From assembly GCA_002408105.1 (NCBI GenBank), contig DHQM01000060.1:1-10082 (forward strand): 10,082 bases of DNA. The letters are read 5' to 3'. This document shows positions 1-8,072 of the stretch, one piece after another. Origin of the DNA: Gammaproteobacteria bacterium UBA5338. GTDB lineage: Bacteria; Pseudomonadota; Gammaproteobacteria; Pseudomonadales; UBA5862. How positions within the stretch are numbered: the first letter of the stretch is position 1; every line of letters starts with the position of its first letter. The notes under the pieces were generated by a model. It did no database searches. It worked only from the letters and a program-made list of their open reading frames with translations, and was not told where the DNA came from. Made by a program: the position numbers and the translations under genes.

Positions 1-847
1 TGTTGGTGCAGCGCAGGATGGATGTGGCATCGTCGATCACCACGATGCCTTCGGCTTCGGCCCGCTTGGCGAAACGAAAGGTGTGGTGGTTGACGCTGGT
101 CGTCTCCCGAATGAACAGGGCATCCCACTCGGCAATCTGCGGGTAGTCTTGGCGGGTGATCAGGTCCACATCCACGCCAAGCCGGTATCCCGCTTTCACG
201 AACGCTGCAAGGGCACGTTTGTTCGAAGGCGGCATTGGCTCTTCGGGGTTGTGCAGTACCGCCAGATCGTAGCGCGATGGGGCATGGGACTTGGGCTTGC
301 GCCAGCGCTTGCCGAGGTAGGCATTGAGTGCTTCGGTGAGGTGCTTCCGGGTCTCATCCTGCAGGGTTTTCGAGGGGCCGATCTGCAGCCGGTGCAGGTG
401 CCAGCCACCCAGGCGGCGCAGTTCCACCTCGAGAATCGGCGCTGGAAAGTGTTCAAACAACGCGTCTGCAAGGGGTTGCAGGGCCGCCTCGTCGGTTCTA
501 CCGAAGTGGACCGAGAAGACAATCGACTCCTCTTCTCGCTCGCTCAGCCGTTTGCCCAGTGCCACCTCCAGCGCTCCCGTGCGCCATTGGTAGATGGATT
601 TGCGGGACAGATCCAGCACGGTGGAGACGTTTGGAATGACGCGGTCCCCCCGGGCTTCAGCCAGCAAAGACACATAGTATCCTGTACTCAGGTAGCGGTG
701 GCTGCGGCACAGGTTGATGACTTTCAGTTGTCGGGAACGGCTCTCGAGCCGGTGTGCGATGTAGTCCCGGGCCGTCACCAGAAGCCCAGGGTCCAACTGA
801 CCTTCCCAGTCCGCAACGCGGTCAACCACAACCAGGTGCTGGCTCAT
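1..847 (-). CDS. RimK-like ATP-grasp ligase, N-terminal part (3' end outside window)
   Basis: The first 282 residues are present; the gene continues past the left edge. The sequence matches what I know of the RimK family members that carry an extra N-terminal region (RLAN domain) before the ATP-grasp fold. Landmarks are YLSTGYYVSLLAEARG at residues 52-67 followed by RVIPNVSTVLDLSRK at 69-83, then DLAVLHNPEEPMPPSN at 194-209 opening the second part, LFIRETT at 244-250, and VVIDDATSILRCTN at 269-282 just where RimK proteins enter the ATP-grasp core. The ATP-binding and catalytic residues would lie outside the window. RimK enzymes join amino acids, classically glutamate, to a peptide or protein terminus using ATP; the substrate of this longer branch is unknown to me. 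The ATG at 847 overlaps the stop codon of the upstream gene as ATGA, so the two are probably translationally coupled. Full-length relatives are around 500 residues, from memory. The family call is firm; the acceptor substrate is not. Confidence 0.88.
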   Translation of the reverse strand, partial: MSQHLVVVDRVADWEGQLDPGLLVTARDYIAHRLESRSRQLKVINLCRSHRYLSTGYYVSLLAEARGDRVIPNVSTVLDLSRKSIYQWRTGALEVALGKRLSEREEESIVFSVHFGRTDEAALQPLADALFEHFPAPILEVELRRLGGWHLHRLQIGPSKTLQDETRKHLTEALNAYLGKRWRKPKSHAPSRYDLAVLHNPEEPMPPSNKRALAAFVKAGYRLGVDVDLITRQDYPQIAEWDALFIRETTSVNHHTFRFAKRAEAEGIVVIDDATSILRCTN

Positions 848-1980
848 CGTTTGTCCTTCGGCCGGCTGATGATCACGAGCGCGTACTGGCCGCTGCGCCC
901 ATACCGTGCCATGCGTTCGAATTCCTGTCGGTGAATCGGTAGGTACATGCTGTCGAGTGCCGTTCGGTGGTTGTCGAGGTCGATATAGGGGTCGTGGAGA
1001 TACAGGGTGCTTGCGTGGGTTCCGGTGACTGTCACCCAGTGGGGTGACTTCTCCCCGTACAGTCGGTACGAACTGATCAACGCGAGTGGTACTGCGCCGG
1101 CGGAAAGGGCGGTCTCGATGTCGTCGAGAATCGCTTCGCGGTGGTGTACGGCAATGCCAGCCGCCAGGATTTGCTCATGGAAATCTTCGTGCACCAGTTC
1201 CAGTACTGCCTTTTTTTCCGGTGAACGCACTGAATCGACGAACATGGTTCGCGCATCCCGGACGATCACCTGAACGCCAAACCCCCGGTGGTGCGCGGCC
1301 AACGCCAATCCATAGGGGCCGCATCCGCCATGCCCGGAGGTCATGAAAATGGTGGTGGCCTCGCGCCAGATTTGCAGTTCCAAGCGCCGCGACAGTGCAA
1401 GCTCTGGATCTAGGGCTTGCATTGCCATCATCAGGGCAGCCGGCCCGCAGGTGAACTCCAATGTCTGGGCGTAATAGGGCACCTTACGCAGGCCCGTGGG
1501 GGTATCTGGTGGCAGTGCCTTTTCCATGCGCACTGCGCCTTCGTGGTCGGCGTAGTAGTCTTCGAGGGTTTTGAGTTCGCGGTAGCCTTCGGAAGCATAG
1601 AGTTTGCGCACCGCAGATTGAGAACGGCGCACTTCGAGCCGGACGGCAGCGCATTGGCGCAAGCGGGCAATCTCTTCGGCAGTTCTGATTAGCCTGCGGC
1701 CGAGCCCAGCGCCCCGCGCTTCGGGCAGCACGGCCAGGGAGTACAGGCGCGCCAGGGCCGTGGCCGCACGAAACAGCACCAGGGCGTAGCCCATCAGCTC
1801 ACCCGCAGGCCCTTCGGCAACCAACAATTCGGCTGTTTCGTGTGCGATGAAGCGGCGAAAGCTGCGCCTCGACAGCCGGTCGGTGACGAAACAGCGCTGC
1901 TCGATATCGACCAGCGCATCCAGATCAGCGGGCTGCGCCGGCCGGATGGGGTGCTGCCTCGCAGCGGTGGCGGTGGACAT
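844..1980 (-). CDS. Fused GNAT acyltransferase / C39-type cysteine peptidase
   Basis: The protein has 378 residues from the ATG at 1980; an in-frame TTG at 2025 would add 15 residues but has no ribosome-binding site. Residues about 10-155 form a GNAT domain: the acyl-CoA-binding motif A is visible as ARLYSLAVLPEARGAGLGRR (77-96), with the Q/RxxGxG/A-type loop RGAGLG at 89-94. Residues about 165-375 resemble a C39-type papain-fold peptidase. The nucleophile is likely Cys178 in FTCGPAALMM, with His314 in SPHWVTVTG and Asp330 in LHDPY completing the triad. C39 peptidases are best known for cutting leader peptides at double-glycine sites, usually as part of ABC exporters; here the domain is soluble and fused to an acyltransferase instead. 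The stop overlaps the start of the RimK-like ligase by 4 bases, so both proteins probably act on the same substrate. Which peptide or protein is cut or acylated is not visible. No signal peptide or membrane segment is seen, so it is probably cytoplasmic. Confidence 0.88.
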   Translation of the reverse strand: MSTATAARQHPIRPAQPADLDALVDIEQRCFVTDRLSRRSFRRFIAHETAELLVAEGPAGELMGYALVLFRAATALARLYSLAVLPEARGAGLGRRLIRTAEEIARLRQCAAVRLEVRRSQSAVRKLYASEGYRELKTLEDYYADHEGAVRMEKALPPDTPTGLRKVPYYAQTLEFTCGPAALMMAMQALDPELALSRRLELQIWREATTIFMTSGHGGCGPYGLALAAHHRGFGVQVIVRDARTMFVDSVRSPEKKAVLELVHEDFHEQILAAGIAVHHREAILDDIETALSAGAVPLALISSYRLYGEKSPHWVTVTGTHASTLYLHDPYIDLDNHRTALDSMYLPIHRQEFERMARYGRSGQYALVIISRPKDKR

Positions 1981-2040
1981 GCCTGACTCGTCGAGAATGG
2001 GTATGGGGGAGAACTGCGGGTCCAAAGCGACGGTGGCGCC

Positions 2041-2092
2041 GTCAAGACCGCCCTAAACGGCGTTGGCCGCCCCGCTAGTGAGGCGGCTTGAC
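2041..2092. repeat. Imperfect inverted repeat at the 3' end of the methyltransferase gene
   Basis: GTCAAGACCGCC (2041-2052) pairs with GGCGGCTTGAC (2082-2092), leaving one bulged A and a 29-base loop that itself can form a small CGGC/GCCG hairpin. The right arm is the end of the methyltransferase reading frame, including its last sense codons. Read leftward, the hairpin would form in the transcript between the methyltransferase and the acyltransferase-peptidase gene. There is no T-rich tract after it, so it does not look like a standard intrinsic terminator; it could be a processing or attenuation hairpin, or chance. Confidence 0.4.
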
Positions 2093-2908
2093 GAACCTGA
2101 GGGTCATGCGATCGCTTTCACCGACCGCCAGGTAGTGCAATCGATCCTGCTCTCCAAGGCGCAGGCTCGGGGGCAGGGTCCAAACCCCCTTGGGGTGGTC
2201 GGCTGTGTCCCTTGGGTTGGCATTGACCTCTGATTTCGCATCCAGCTTGAAGCCCGCGGCTTCGGCAGCGGCAATCACCCGAGACTCGGTCACGTATCCG
2301 CTTTGGTCCTGTGCCGCTTCGGTTTGCCCTTCCGGTGCACGGTGGTCAACGAGGCCGAGCACACCACCCGGTTTCATGGCGCGAAATGCCGCTTCGAACA
2401 CCGCTGCGGCGTCGCCGGACTTGAGCCAATTGTGGGCATTGCGAAAGGTGAGGACCAGGTCGAGCGAGTTGGGGGTGGCGATTTCGTCGCAGTGCCCAAT
2501 GCCAAGATCACTGTGGCGAACCCGGTCGTATTGGGACGGATTGGCCGCCAGTTTGGCGGTGAAACCGGCCGTGATGCGTGTGCGGTAGGCGGGCGTATTC
2601 GGCGCGTCAATACAGAAGCCCACTGCGGTGTACTCGCCGTGCTCACGCAGCACAGGGGCCAGAATTTCCGTCCACCAGCCGGTGCTCGGCCAAATTTCAG
2701 CAACGCGCATGTCGTGGCGAAGACCAAAAAACTCCAGGACTTCCCGGGGGTGTCTAAAGCGGTCTCTGGCAACGTTGGCCGGCTCTCGGTGGTCTGAGCG
2801 CAGGGCCTGTTCGATCAGCCCGCCAACTGGCGCTTCCTCGACGTTGGCTGACGCCATGCCGACCACAAAGAGCCACAAAAGCCCTGTGCCGGCCCACGCC
2901 GATCGCAT
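2075..2908 (-). CDS. Exported class I SAM-dependent methyltransferase-like protein
   Basis: From the ATG at 2908 the protein has 277 residues. Residues 1-21 read as a signal peptide: a short basic start (MRSAWAG), a hydrophobic core LLWLFVVG and an ASA site, giving likely cleavage before Asn22. The mature part resembles predicted methyltransferases of the COG4798 type: DRFRHPREVLEFFGLRHDM (49-67) leads to the cofactor loop RVAEIWPSTGWWTEILAPVL (68-87). LVLTFRNAHNWL (151-162) and AMKPGGVLGLVDHRAP (177-192) follow as later Rossmann strands. The usual GxGxG loop is replaced by the family's P-x-x-G-W form. A GTG at 2977 is a serious alternative start: AGGGG lies 5 bases upstream (2983-2987), whereas no good site precedes 2908. 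It would give 300 residues with an unusually long stretch before the hydrophobic core. The substrate is unknown, and an exported SAM enzyme is puzzling because SAM is cytoplasmic. It lies 94 bases upstream of the acyltransferase-peptidase gene on the same strand. Confidence 0.82.
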   Translation of the reverse strand: MRSAWAGTGLLWLFVVGMASANVEEAPVGGLIEQALRSDHREPANVARDRFRHPREVLEFFGLRHDMRVAEIWPSTGWWTEILAPVLREHGEYTAVGFCIDAPNTPAYRTRITAGFTAKLAANPSQYDRVRHSDLGIGHCDEIATPNSLDLVLTFRNAHNWLKSGDAAAVFEAAFRAMKPGGVLGLVDHRAPEGQTEAAQDQSGYVTESRVIAAAEAAGFKLDAKSEVNANPRDTADHPKGVWTLPPSLRLGEQDRLHYLAVGESDRMTLRFVKPPH

Positions 2909-3088
2909 GCTGGAGCGGCCGGTGCTGCCTAAGGCCGTCTCGCGGCGCCAATGTGCGGGTAAGATGAATTGTTTCACGACGGCCCCTGGGTTGCTTTCGG
3001 TCACACACTCGAACTCGGATCGGTAGCATAATTCGCTTTTTGTGTGCTGTGTACTTGTGTGATGCGATCGGACCAACGAGGACTACTC
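2909..3088. promoter_or_regulatory. Divergent control region between methyltransferase and exporter operon
   Basis: The two gene blocks diverge here, so both sets of promoters should lie in this stretch (only 2978-3088 if the GTG start of the methyltransferase is used). A candidate rightward -10 box is CATAAT at 3027-3032 (five of six matches to TATAAT) without a convincing -35. On the opposite strand TATGCT at 3025-3030 overlaps it and could be the leftward -10, with a weak TACACA 17 bases upstream. TCACACA (3001-3007) and TGTGTGA (3056-3062) form an inverted pair centred on these boxes and could be a regulator target. All of this is by eye; only the divergence itself is firm. Confidence 0.4.
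3078..3082 (+). promoter_or_regulatory. Ribosome-binding site deciding the start of the membrane-fusion gene
   Basis: GAGGA sits 6 bases before the ATG at 3089. It favours this start over the in-frame upstream codon at 3044, whose 15-residue extension would read into the presumed promoter and weaken the N-terminal membrane anchor. Confidence 0.7.
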
Positions 3089-4159
3089 ATGAACTTCAAG
3101 CCCATCCATTGGATCGCCCCGGTGTTGCTGGTCGCCCTTGCAGCTGGCGGCTATGCAGTATGGCGTTCCGCGTCGGAGCCTGACCTCGGCCCTGGGTTTG
3201 CCTCTGGCAACGGGCGCGTTGAGGCGGTGGAGGTGGACGTGGCCACCAAGCTCCCAGGCCGGGTGGAAGCCATCTTTGTGGATGAAGGGGATGAGGTGGT
3301 CCGTGGCGAGCCATTGGCACAAATGGAGACGAGCGCCTTGGAGGCCCAGTTGCGTGAGGCCCAGGCGCAACTGGAAAGAGCAAAAATCAATATCGAGACC
3401 GCCGAGGCGCAGGTTCGGTTGCGCGAAGCCGAGCGCGCCGCAGCGCAGGCGCTGCTGGCCCAACGGCAGGTCGAACACCAGGCTGCGGCCAAGCGCCTGG
3501 CGCGATCCGAGTCGCTGGCCAAGCGCGATTCGATTTCAGAGCAAATGCTCGATGACGACCGTGCTCGCGCACTGGGGGCCGAAGCCGCGGTGAAGGCCGG
3601 CGAAGCGCAAGTGGAGGCCGCTTCAGCGGGGATTTCTACGGCACGGGCTCAAGTGGTGGGCGCGCAGGCATTGGTCGCAGCGACCCAGGCGACCATCGAG
3701 CGCATTCAGGTTGAACTCACTGACAGTGAATTGAAGGCGCCACGCGATGGCCGAGTGCAGTACCGGATAGCCGAACCGGGTGAGGTGCTTGGGGGCGGCG
3801 GCCGGGTCTTGAATCTCGTCGACCTCGGAGAGGTTCATATGAGTTTTTTTCTGCCCACTTACGCTGCGGGGCGGGTGCGTCTTGGTGATGAGGTGCGCAT
3901 CGTGTTGGATGCACTTCCCGATCAGGTGCTGCCCGCAAAGGCGAGCTTCGTGGCCGATGTCGCGCAGTTCACCCCAAAAACCGTGGAAACCACCGAGGAG
4001 CGCCTCAAGCTGATGTTCAAGGTCAAGGCACAAATCGACCCACGGTTGTTGCAGGCGCACCGGCGCGACGTAAAAACCGGCGTGCCGGGAATCGCCTACG
4101 TGCGCATTGACCCTGAGGCCGAATGGCCGGGCTGGCTCGCGATCACCATGCACGATTGA
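3089..4159 (+). CDS. yhiI: HlyD-family membrane-fusion (periplasmic adaptor) protein, YhiI-like
   Basis: The protein has 356 residues. Residues 7-25 are a single N-terminal membrane anchor ([19 protein letters not shown]), placing the rest in the periplasm. The first half of a lipoyl-like domain follows at about 42-81 ([20 protein letters not shown], then [18 protein letters not shown]). A long Ala/Glu/Gln-rich coiled coil spans about 82-210, and the second lipoyl half at 213-247 contains [20 protein letters not shown] beta-barrel region completes the protein to about 340. This order is that of adaptors linking an inner-membrane ABC exporter to an outer-membrane channel. It is the first gene of a three-gene operon: the ATPase-permease gene starts 4 bases after its stop. 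The gene order and lengths match E. coli yhiI-rbbA-yhhJ, which is the basis of the symbol. The exported substrate is not known, and no outer-membrane channel gene is present in the window. Confidence 0.9.
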   Translation: MNFKPIHWIAPVLLVALAAGGYAVWRSASEPDLGPGFASGNGRVEAVEVDVATKLPGRVEAIFVDEGDEVVRGEPLAQMETSALEAQLREAQAQLERAKINIETAEAQVRLREAERAAAQALLAQRQVEHQAAAKRLARSESLAKRDSISEQMLDDDRARALGAEAAVKAGEAQVEAASAGISTARAQVVGAQALVAATQATIERIQVELTDSELKAPRDGRVQYRIAEPGEVLGGGGRVLNLVDLGEVHMSFFLPTYAAGRVRLGDEVRIVLDALPDQVLPAKASFVADVAQFTPKTVETTEERLKLMFKVKAQIDPRLLQAHRRDVKTGVPGIAYVRIDPEAEWPGWLAITMHD

Positions 4160-4163
4160 CCTG

Positions 4164-6947
4164 ATGTCCACGAGCAGCGCCAAGTTCGAGCCGGGTGCGC
4201 CAGCAGTCCGCTTGCGCGGAGTCTCACTCACCTATGGTTCTCGCTTAGCGCTCGATGATGTGAGTTTGGATGTGCCAGGTGGTGCAATGGCCGGATTGAT
4301 TGGGCCTGACGGGGTGGGCAAGTCGAGCCTGTTGGCCCTCGCGAGCGGTGCCCGCAGGCTGCAATCTGGCGAGATTAAGATTTTGGGTACAAACGTGGCG
4401 CGCGCTGCGGACCGCCGTGCTTTGTGGCAGCGGGTTGCGTACATGCCCCAGGGGCTCGGGAAGAACCTCTATCCCACGCTGTCAGTCTATGACAACGTCA
4501 ACTTTTTTGCCCGGCTGTTCGACCAAAGCACGCAAGAGCGGGAATGGCGCATCGCGGCGCTGCTCAAGGCAACCCAGTTGGCTGCGTTCAGAGACCGTCC
4601 AGCAGGCAAGCTGTCCGGTGGGATGAAACAAAAGCTCGGCCTGTGCTGCGCGTTGATACACGACCCCGACCTGTTGATTTTGGATGAACCCACCACCGGG
4701 GTCGACCCGTTGTCTCGTCGCCAGTTTTGGGATCTTCTGGATTCGATTCGTCAGGTTCGCGTGGGACTCAGTGTGGTTGTTGCAACGGCCTATATGGAAG
4801 AAGCCGATCGGTTCGATTGGCTGGCCGCGATGGACGCAGGGAAGGTGTTGGCAACGGGCGCTCCCGATGAGCTGCGCGCACTCACGCGAACCGAGAGCCT
4901 TGAGCAGACCTTTGTTGCCCTGTTGCCTGAGGCCAAGCGGCGCGATCGTCAGCCGGCCGAAGTGCCCACCCACAGTGCGAAGCACGATGGAGAGGTGGTG
5001 ATTGAGGCCCGCGGCTTGTCTCGCCGCTTTGGCGATTTCGTTGCTGTCGACGCGGTCAGTTTTGAAATACGCCGGGGCGAGATCTTTGGGTTCATCGGCT
5101 CCAACGGGTGTGGGAAGACCACGACCATGAAAATCCTTACGGGTTTGCTGCCGGCAAGCGAAGGGACCGCTCGATTGTTCGGGCAGCCGTTGAATGCCCG
5201 GGACATGCAGGTGCGCTCACGTGTCGGTTACATGTCGCAGAGTTTCTCTTTGTATGGGGAATTGTCGGTTGAGCAAAACCTGTCGCTGCACGCCCGCCTG
5301 TTCAACGTGCCCTCAGCAGAGATTGACGCCCGTGTCGAAGAGTTGATCGCGCGTTTTGATCTCCACGCGGCGCGCAACCAGATGCCGCCCGAGTTGCCTT
5401 TGGGGCAGCGCCAGCGACTTTCCCTTGCAGTGGCACTGATTCACCGCCCAGAGGTGCTGATTTTGGACGAGCCGACCTCGGGCGTGGACCCGGTTGCGCG
5501 CGACCAGTTTTGGAGCCACCTCGTCGAATTGGCGCGCGGCTCGGGAGTGACCATCTTCATTTCCACGCATTTTATGAACGAAGCGGCACGTTGCGATCGC
5601 CTGGCACTGATGCATGCAGGCCGGGTGCTGACCGTTGACCACCCCAAGGCGATCTGTGAAGCCCGGGATACGGATTCCTTGGAGCAAGCCTTCGTTGACC
5701 ACCTGCTGGAGGTCACCGATGAAGCCGAGGTGGCCGGTAAGGACGAAATCGAGGCGGCGGTCACCGAGCGTGGGGCGCATGAGGAACGCGCGTCCGCCTC
5801 AAGCACCGGCCAGCGACGTTGGTTCAGCGGCCGCCGGTTGCTCGCTTACAGTCGACGCGAAGCACTGGAACTGGTGCGCGACCCGATTCGGATGACCCTG
5901 GCGCTCGTTGGCACCGTGATTCTCATGTTGGTCATGGCCTACGGGATTACCCTGGATGTCGAGGACCTGAGCTTCGCTGTTTTGGACCTGGATCAAACTG
6001 GCCTCAGTCGCGACTACCGTTTGAATCTATCAGGCTCACGCTACTTTTCGGAGCATGAGCCTGTCAGTAGCTATGCGGAGCTCGACGCGCGGATGCAGAA
6101 TGGCGAGTTGAGCCTTGTGATTGAGATTCCCCCTGGGTTTGCTCGAGACATCAAGCATGGCCGACCGACGGCGGTCGGCGCCTGGTTCGATGGTTCGATG
6201 CCGACCCGAGGTGAAACCATTCTGGGGTATGTGCAAGGCATGCACCGACAATGGCTTGCCATCCAGGCAGCGCAGGTCTCCACTGCTCCCAGGTCCCCCC
6301 CAGCTGCAGCCATAGAAGTTCGCTACCGCTACAACCCGAATGTCGAAAGTCTGGTGGCCATGGTTCCCGCGGTGATCCCGCTGCTGCTGATGTTGATTCC
6401 GGCCATGCTGGCTGCACTCAGTGTGGTGCGTGAAAAAGAACTGGGGTCCATCATCAACTTTTATGTGACACCGGTTAAGAAAATCGAATTCGTTTTGGGC
6501 AAGCAGCTTCCCTATGTCGTGTTGGCAATGGGCAATTTCGCACTGCTCACTTTGTTGGCGGTCACGCTCTTTGGGGTCCCCATGAAAGGGAGCCTGCTGG
6601 CGCTCAGTGTTGGTGCGTTGTTGTATGTGGTCTGTGCCACTGGACTTGGACTGTTGATCTCGACCTTTATGCGCAGCCAGACCGCTGCGCTTTTTGGTAC
6701 CGCGGTACTGACGCTGCTCCCGGCGGTGCAGTTCTCCGGCATGATTGATCCAGTCTCTTCCCTCGAAGGGGCGGGGCGATGGATTGGGTTGGTGTATCCC
6801 ACCACTCATTTTCTTGCCATCGCTCGCGGCACCTTTTCCAAGGCTTTGGGTTTTGCGGAACTCCAATCCGCGTTTCTGGCCTTGGCCATTGCCGGCCCAG
6901 TGCTGATTGCCCTGACCGTTGCGCTGCTGAGCAAACAGGAACGCTGA
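4164..6947 (+). CDS. rbbA: RbbA-like double ABC ATPase fused to ABC-2 permease
   Basis: The protein has 927 residues from the ATG at 4164; an in-frame TTG at 4107 lies inside the previous gene and is rejected. The first ABC domain covers about 15-255: Walker [10 protein letters not shown] (47-55), signature LSGGM (150-154), Walker B LLILDE (170-175). The second covers about 278-515: Walker [10 protein letters not shown] (312-320), signature position LPLGQ (411-415), Walker B VLILDE (431-436), H-loop His469. The first domain has Ala209 where the H-loop histidine is expected. After an acidic linker (about 515-555), an ABC-2 permease domain follows: a membrane helix near 577-598, a large periplasmic part, then five more predicted helices from about 731 to 923. 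E. coli RbbA was named for ribosome association, but the neighbours here (periplasmic adaptor and second permease) argue for an export role in the inner membrane. No strong ribosome-binding site is seen; the 4-base gap suggests coupling to yhiI. The length is close to that of E. coli RbbA (about 910). Confidence 0.92.
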   Translation: MSTSSAKFEPGAPAVRLRGVSLTYGSRLALDDVSLDVPGGAMAGLIGPDGVGKSSLLALASGARRLQSGEIKILGTNVARAADRRALWQRVAYMPQGLGKNLYPTLSVYDNVNFFARLFDQSTQEREWRIAALLKATQLAAFRDRPAGKLSGGMKQKLGLCCALIHDPDLLILDEPTTGVDPLSRRQFWDLLDSIRQVRVGLSVVVATAYMEEADRFDWLAAMDAGKVLATGAPDELRALTRTESLEQTFVALLPEAKRRDRQPAEVPTHSAKHDGEVVIEARGLSRRFGDFVAVDAVSFEIRRGEIFGFIGSNGCGKTTTMKILTGLLPASEGTARLFGQPLNARDMQVRSRVGYMSQSFSLYGELSVEQNLSLHARLFNVPSAEIDARVEELIARFDLHAARNQMPPELPLGQRQRLSLAVALIHRPEVLILDEPTSGVDPVARDQFWSHLVELARGSGVTIFISTHFMNEAARCDRLALMHAGRVLTVDHPKAICEARDTDSLEQAFVDHLLEVTDEAEVAGKDEIEAAVTERGAHEERASASSTGQRRWFSGRRLLAYSRREALELVRDPIRMTLALVGTVILMLVMAYGITLDVEDLSFAVLDLDQTGLSRDYRLNLSGSRYFSEHEPVSSYAELDARMQNGELSLVIEIPPGFARDIKHGRPTAVGAWFDGSMPTRGETILGYVQGMHRQWLAIQAAQVSTAPRSPPAAAIEVRYRYNPNVESLVAMVPAVIPLLLMLIPAMLAALSVVREKELGSIINFYVTPVKKIEFVLGKQLPYVVLAMGNFALLTLLAVTLFGVPMKGSLLALSVGALLYVVCATGLGLLISTFMRSQTAALFGTAVLTLLPAVQFSGMIDPVSSLEGAGRWIGLVYPTTHFLAIARGTFSKALGFAELQSAFLALAIAGPVLIALTVALLSKQER

Positions 6948-6950
6948 GCC

Positions 6951-8072
6951 ATGCACGTCGGCAACAGTGTGTACCTGGGGATCAAGGAGCTGCGCAGTTT
7001 GTTGCGCGATCCAATCATGCTGGTGTTGATCCTCTATGCCTTCACCTATTCGATCTATACCGCTGCGACCGCGTTGCCCGAAACGCTAAACCGAGCGCCG
7101 ATTGCGGTTGTCGATGAAGACCAGTCTCCGCTTTCCGCGCGGATCGTGGGTGCATTTTATCCCCCGTTCTTCATTCCTCCGGCGCTGATTGGCCCCAAGG
7201 CGATGGATGCAGGTTTGGACGCAGGGAACTACACATTCGCATTGCACGTACCCCCGAATTTCCAACGTGACCTGCTCGCGGGAAAGTCACCGGAGCTGCA
7301 ATTGAATGTGGATGCAACCCGCATGACCCAGGCCTTTACGGGGGCTGGTTACATCCAGGCGATTGTGACAGAGCAGATCGGGGAGTTCATCGCCGGAGCG
7401 CCTGTTCAGGCCAATGGCCCAGTGGGGTTGGCGGTGCGGGCCCGATTCAATCCGGAACTCGAAAAGAGCTGGTTCGGCGGTGTGATGCAGATCGTCAACC
7501 ACGTCACCATGCTCTCAATTGTTTTGACCGGAGCCGCTTTGATCCGTGAGCGCGAGCACGGCACTGTGGAGCACCTGTTGGTGATGCCGGTGACCCCCGC
7601 GCAAATCATGCTGAGCAAGGTCTGGTCGATGGGGTTGGTGGTGCTGGTCGCGACCCTGGTTTCCTTGGTGACCATCGTTCAGTGGTTGCTCGAGGTTCCA
7701 CTCAAGGGTTCGTTGGCACTGTTTGCCCTGGCAACCGGATTGCACCTGTTTGCCACCACATCAATGGGCATTTGGTTGGCGACGCTGGGCCGTTCGATGC
7801 CGCAGTTCGGGTTGTTGTTGATGCTGGTTTTGCTGCCGTTGCAAATGCTCTCCGGGGGGTCTACGCCCCGGGAAAGCATGCCTGATCTTGTTCAATGGAT
7901 CATGCTGGCTGCGCCGACCACCCATTTCGTGATCATCGCTCAAGGCATTCTGTTTCGAGGTGCTGGATGGCTGACCCTATGGCCGCAACTGATTGCCTTG
8001 ACTGCAATTGGTTCAGTGCTCTTTGTAAGCGCCTTGGTGAGGTTTAGAAGAGCGATTGTCACGATGGCATGA
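6951..8072 (+). CDS. yhhJ: ABC-2 type permease, YhhJ-like
   Basis: The protein has 373 residues, starting 3 bases after the rbbA stop, with AGGAA (6937-6941) 9 bases upstream of the ATG. Six membrane helices can be picked out: about 22-42, 178-198, 223-246, 252-278, 284-302 and 343-364. A periplasmic domain of roughly 135 residues lies between the first and second, the standard plan of ABC-2 permeases with a large extracytoplasmic part. The coupling-type stretch AALIREREHGTVEHLLVMPV (195-214) and the late LSGGSTPRESMPDLVQWIML (300-319) followed by PTTHFV (322-327) are typical family landmarks. The same landmarks recur in the permease half of RbbA ([18 protein letters not shown] and [12 protein letters not shown]), so the two permeases are paralogous and probably pair as a heterodimer. 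It has no ATPase of its own and would depend on RbbA. The length matches E. coli YhhJ closely. The end of the operon is probably here, although no clear terminator follows. Confidence 0.91.
   Translation: MHVGNSVYLGIKELRSLLRDPIMLVLILYAFTYSIYTAATALPETLNRAPIAVVDEDQSPLSARIVGAFYPPFFIPPALIGPKAMDAGLDAGNYTFALHVPPNFQRDLLAGKSPELQLNVDATRMTQAFTGAGYIQAIVTEQIGEFIAGAPVQANGPVGLAVRARFNPELEKSWFGGVMQIVNHVTMLSIVLTGAALIREREHGTVEHLLVMPVTPAQIMLSKVWSMGLVVLVATLVSLVTIVQWLLEVPLKGSLALFALATGLHLFATTSMGIWLATLGRSMPQFGLLLMLVLLPLQMLSGGSTPRESMPDLVQWIMLAAPTTHFVIIAQGILFRGAGWLTLWPQLIALTAIGSVLFVSALVRFRRAIVTMA

Noticed and set aside
83..934. Rightward 283-codon open frame opposite the RimK-like ligase
   Set aside because: It lies antisense to a clearly recognisable ligase, has no recognisable domain, and long antisense frames are common in GC-rich genes.
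1981..2025. TTG start extending the acyltransferase-peptidase by 15 residues
   Set aside because: There is no ribosome-binding site before it, and the extension adds nothing to the GNAT domain; ATG at 1980 is adequate.
4107..4163. TTG start of rbbA within yhiI
   Set aside because: The extension would overlap the coding end of yhiI and has no binding site; the ATG at 4164 matches the expected start of the first ABC domain.
6036..6956. Leftward 306-codon open frame opposite the permease half of rbbA
   Set aside because: The translation is rich in His, Gln and Arg as expected for an antisense shadow of a membrane domain; the opposite strand carries a convincing permease.
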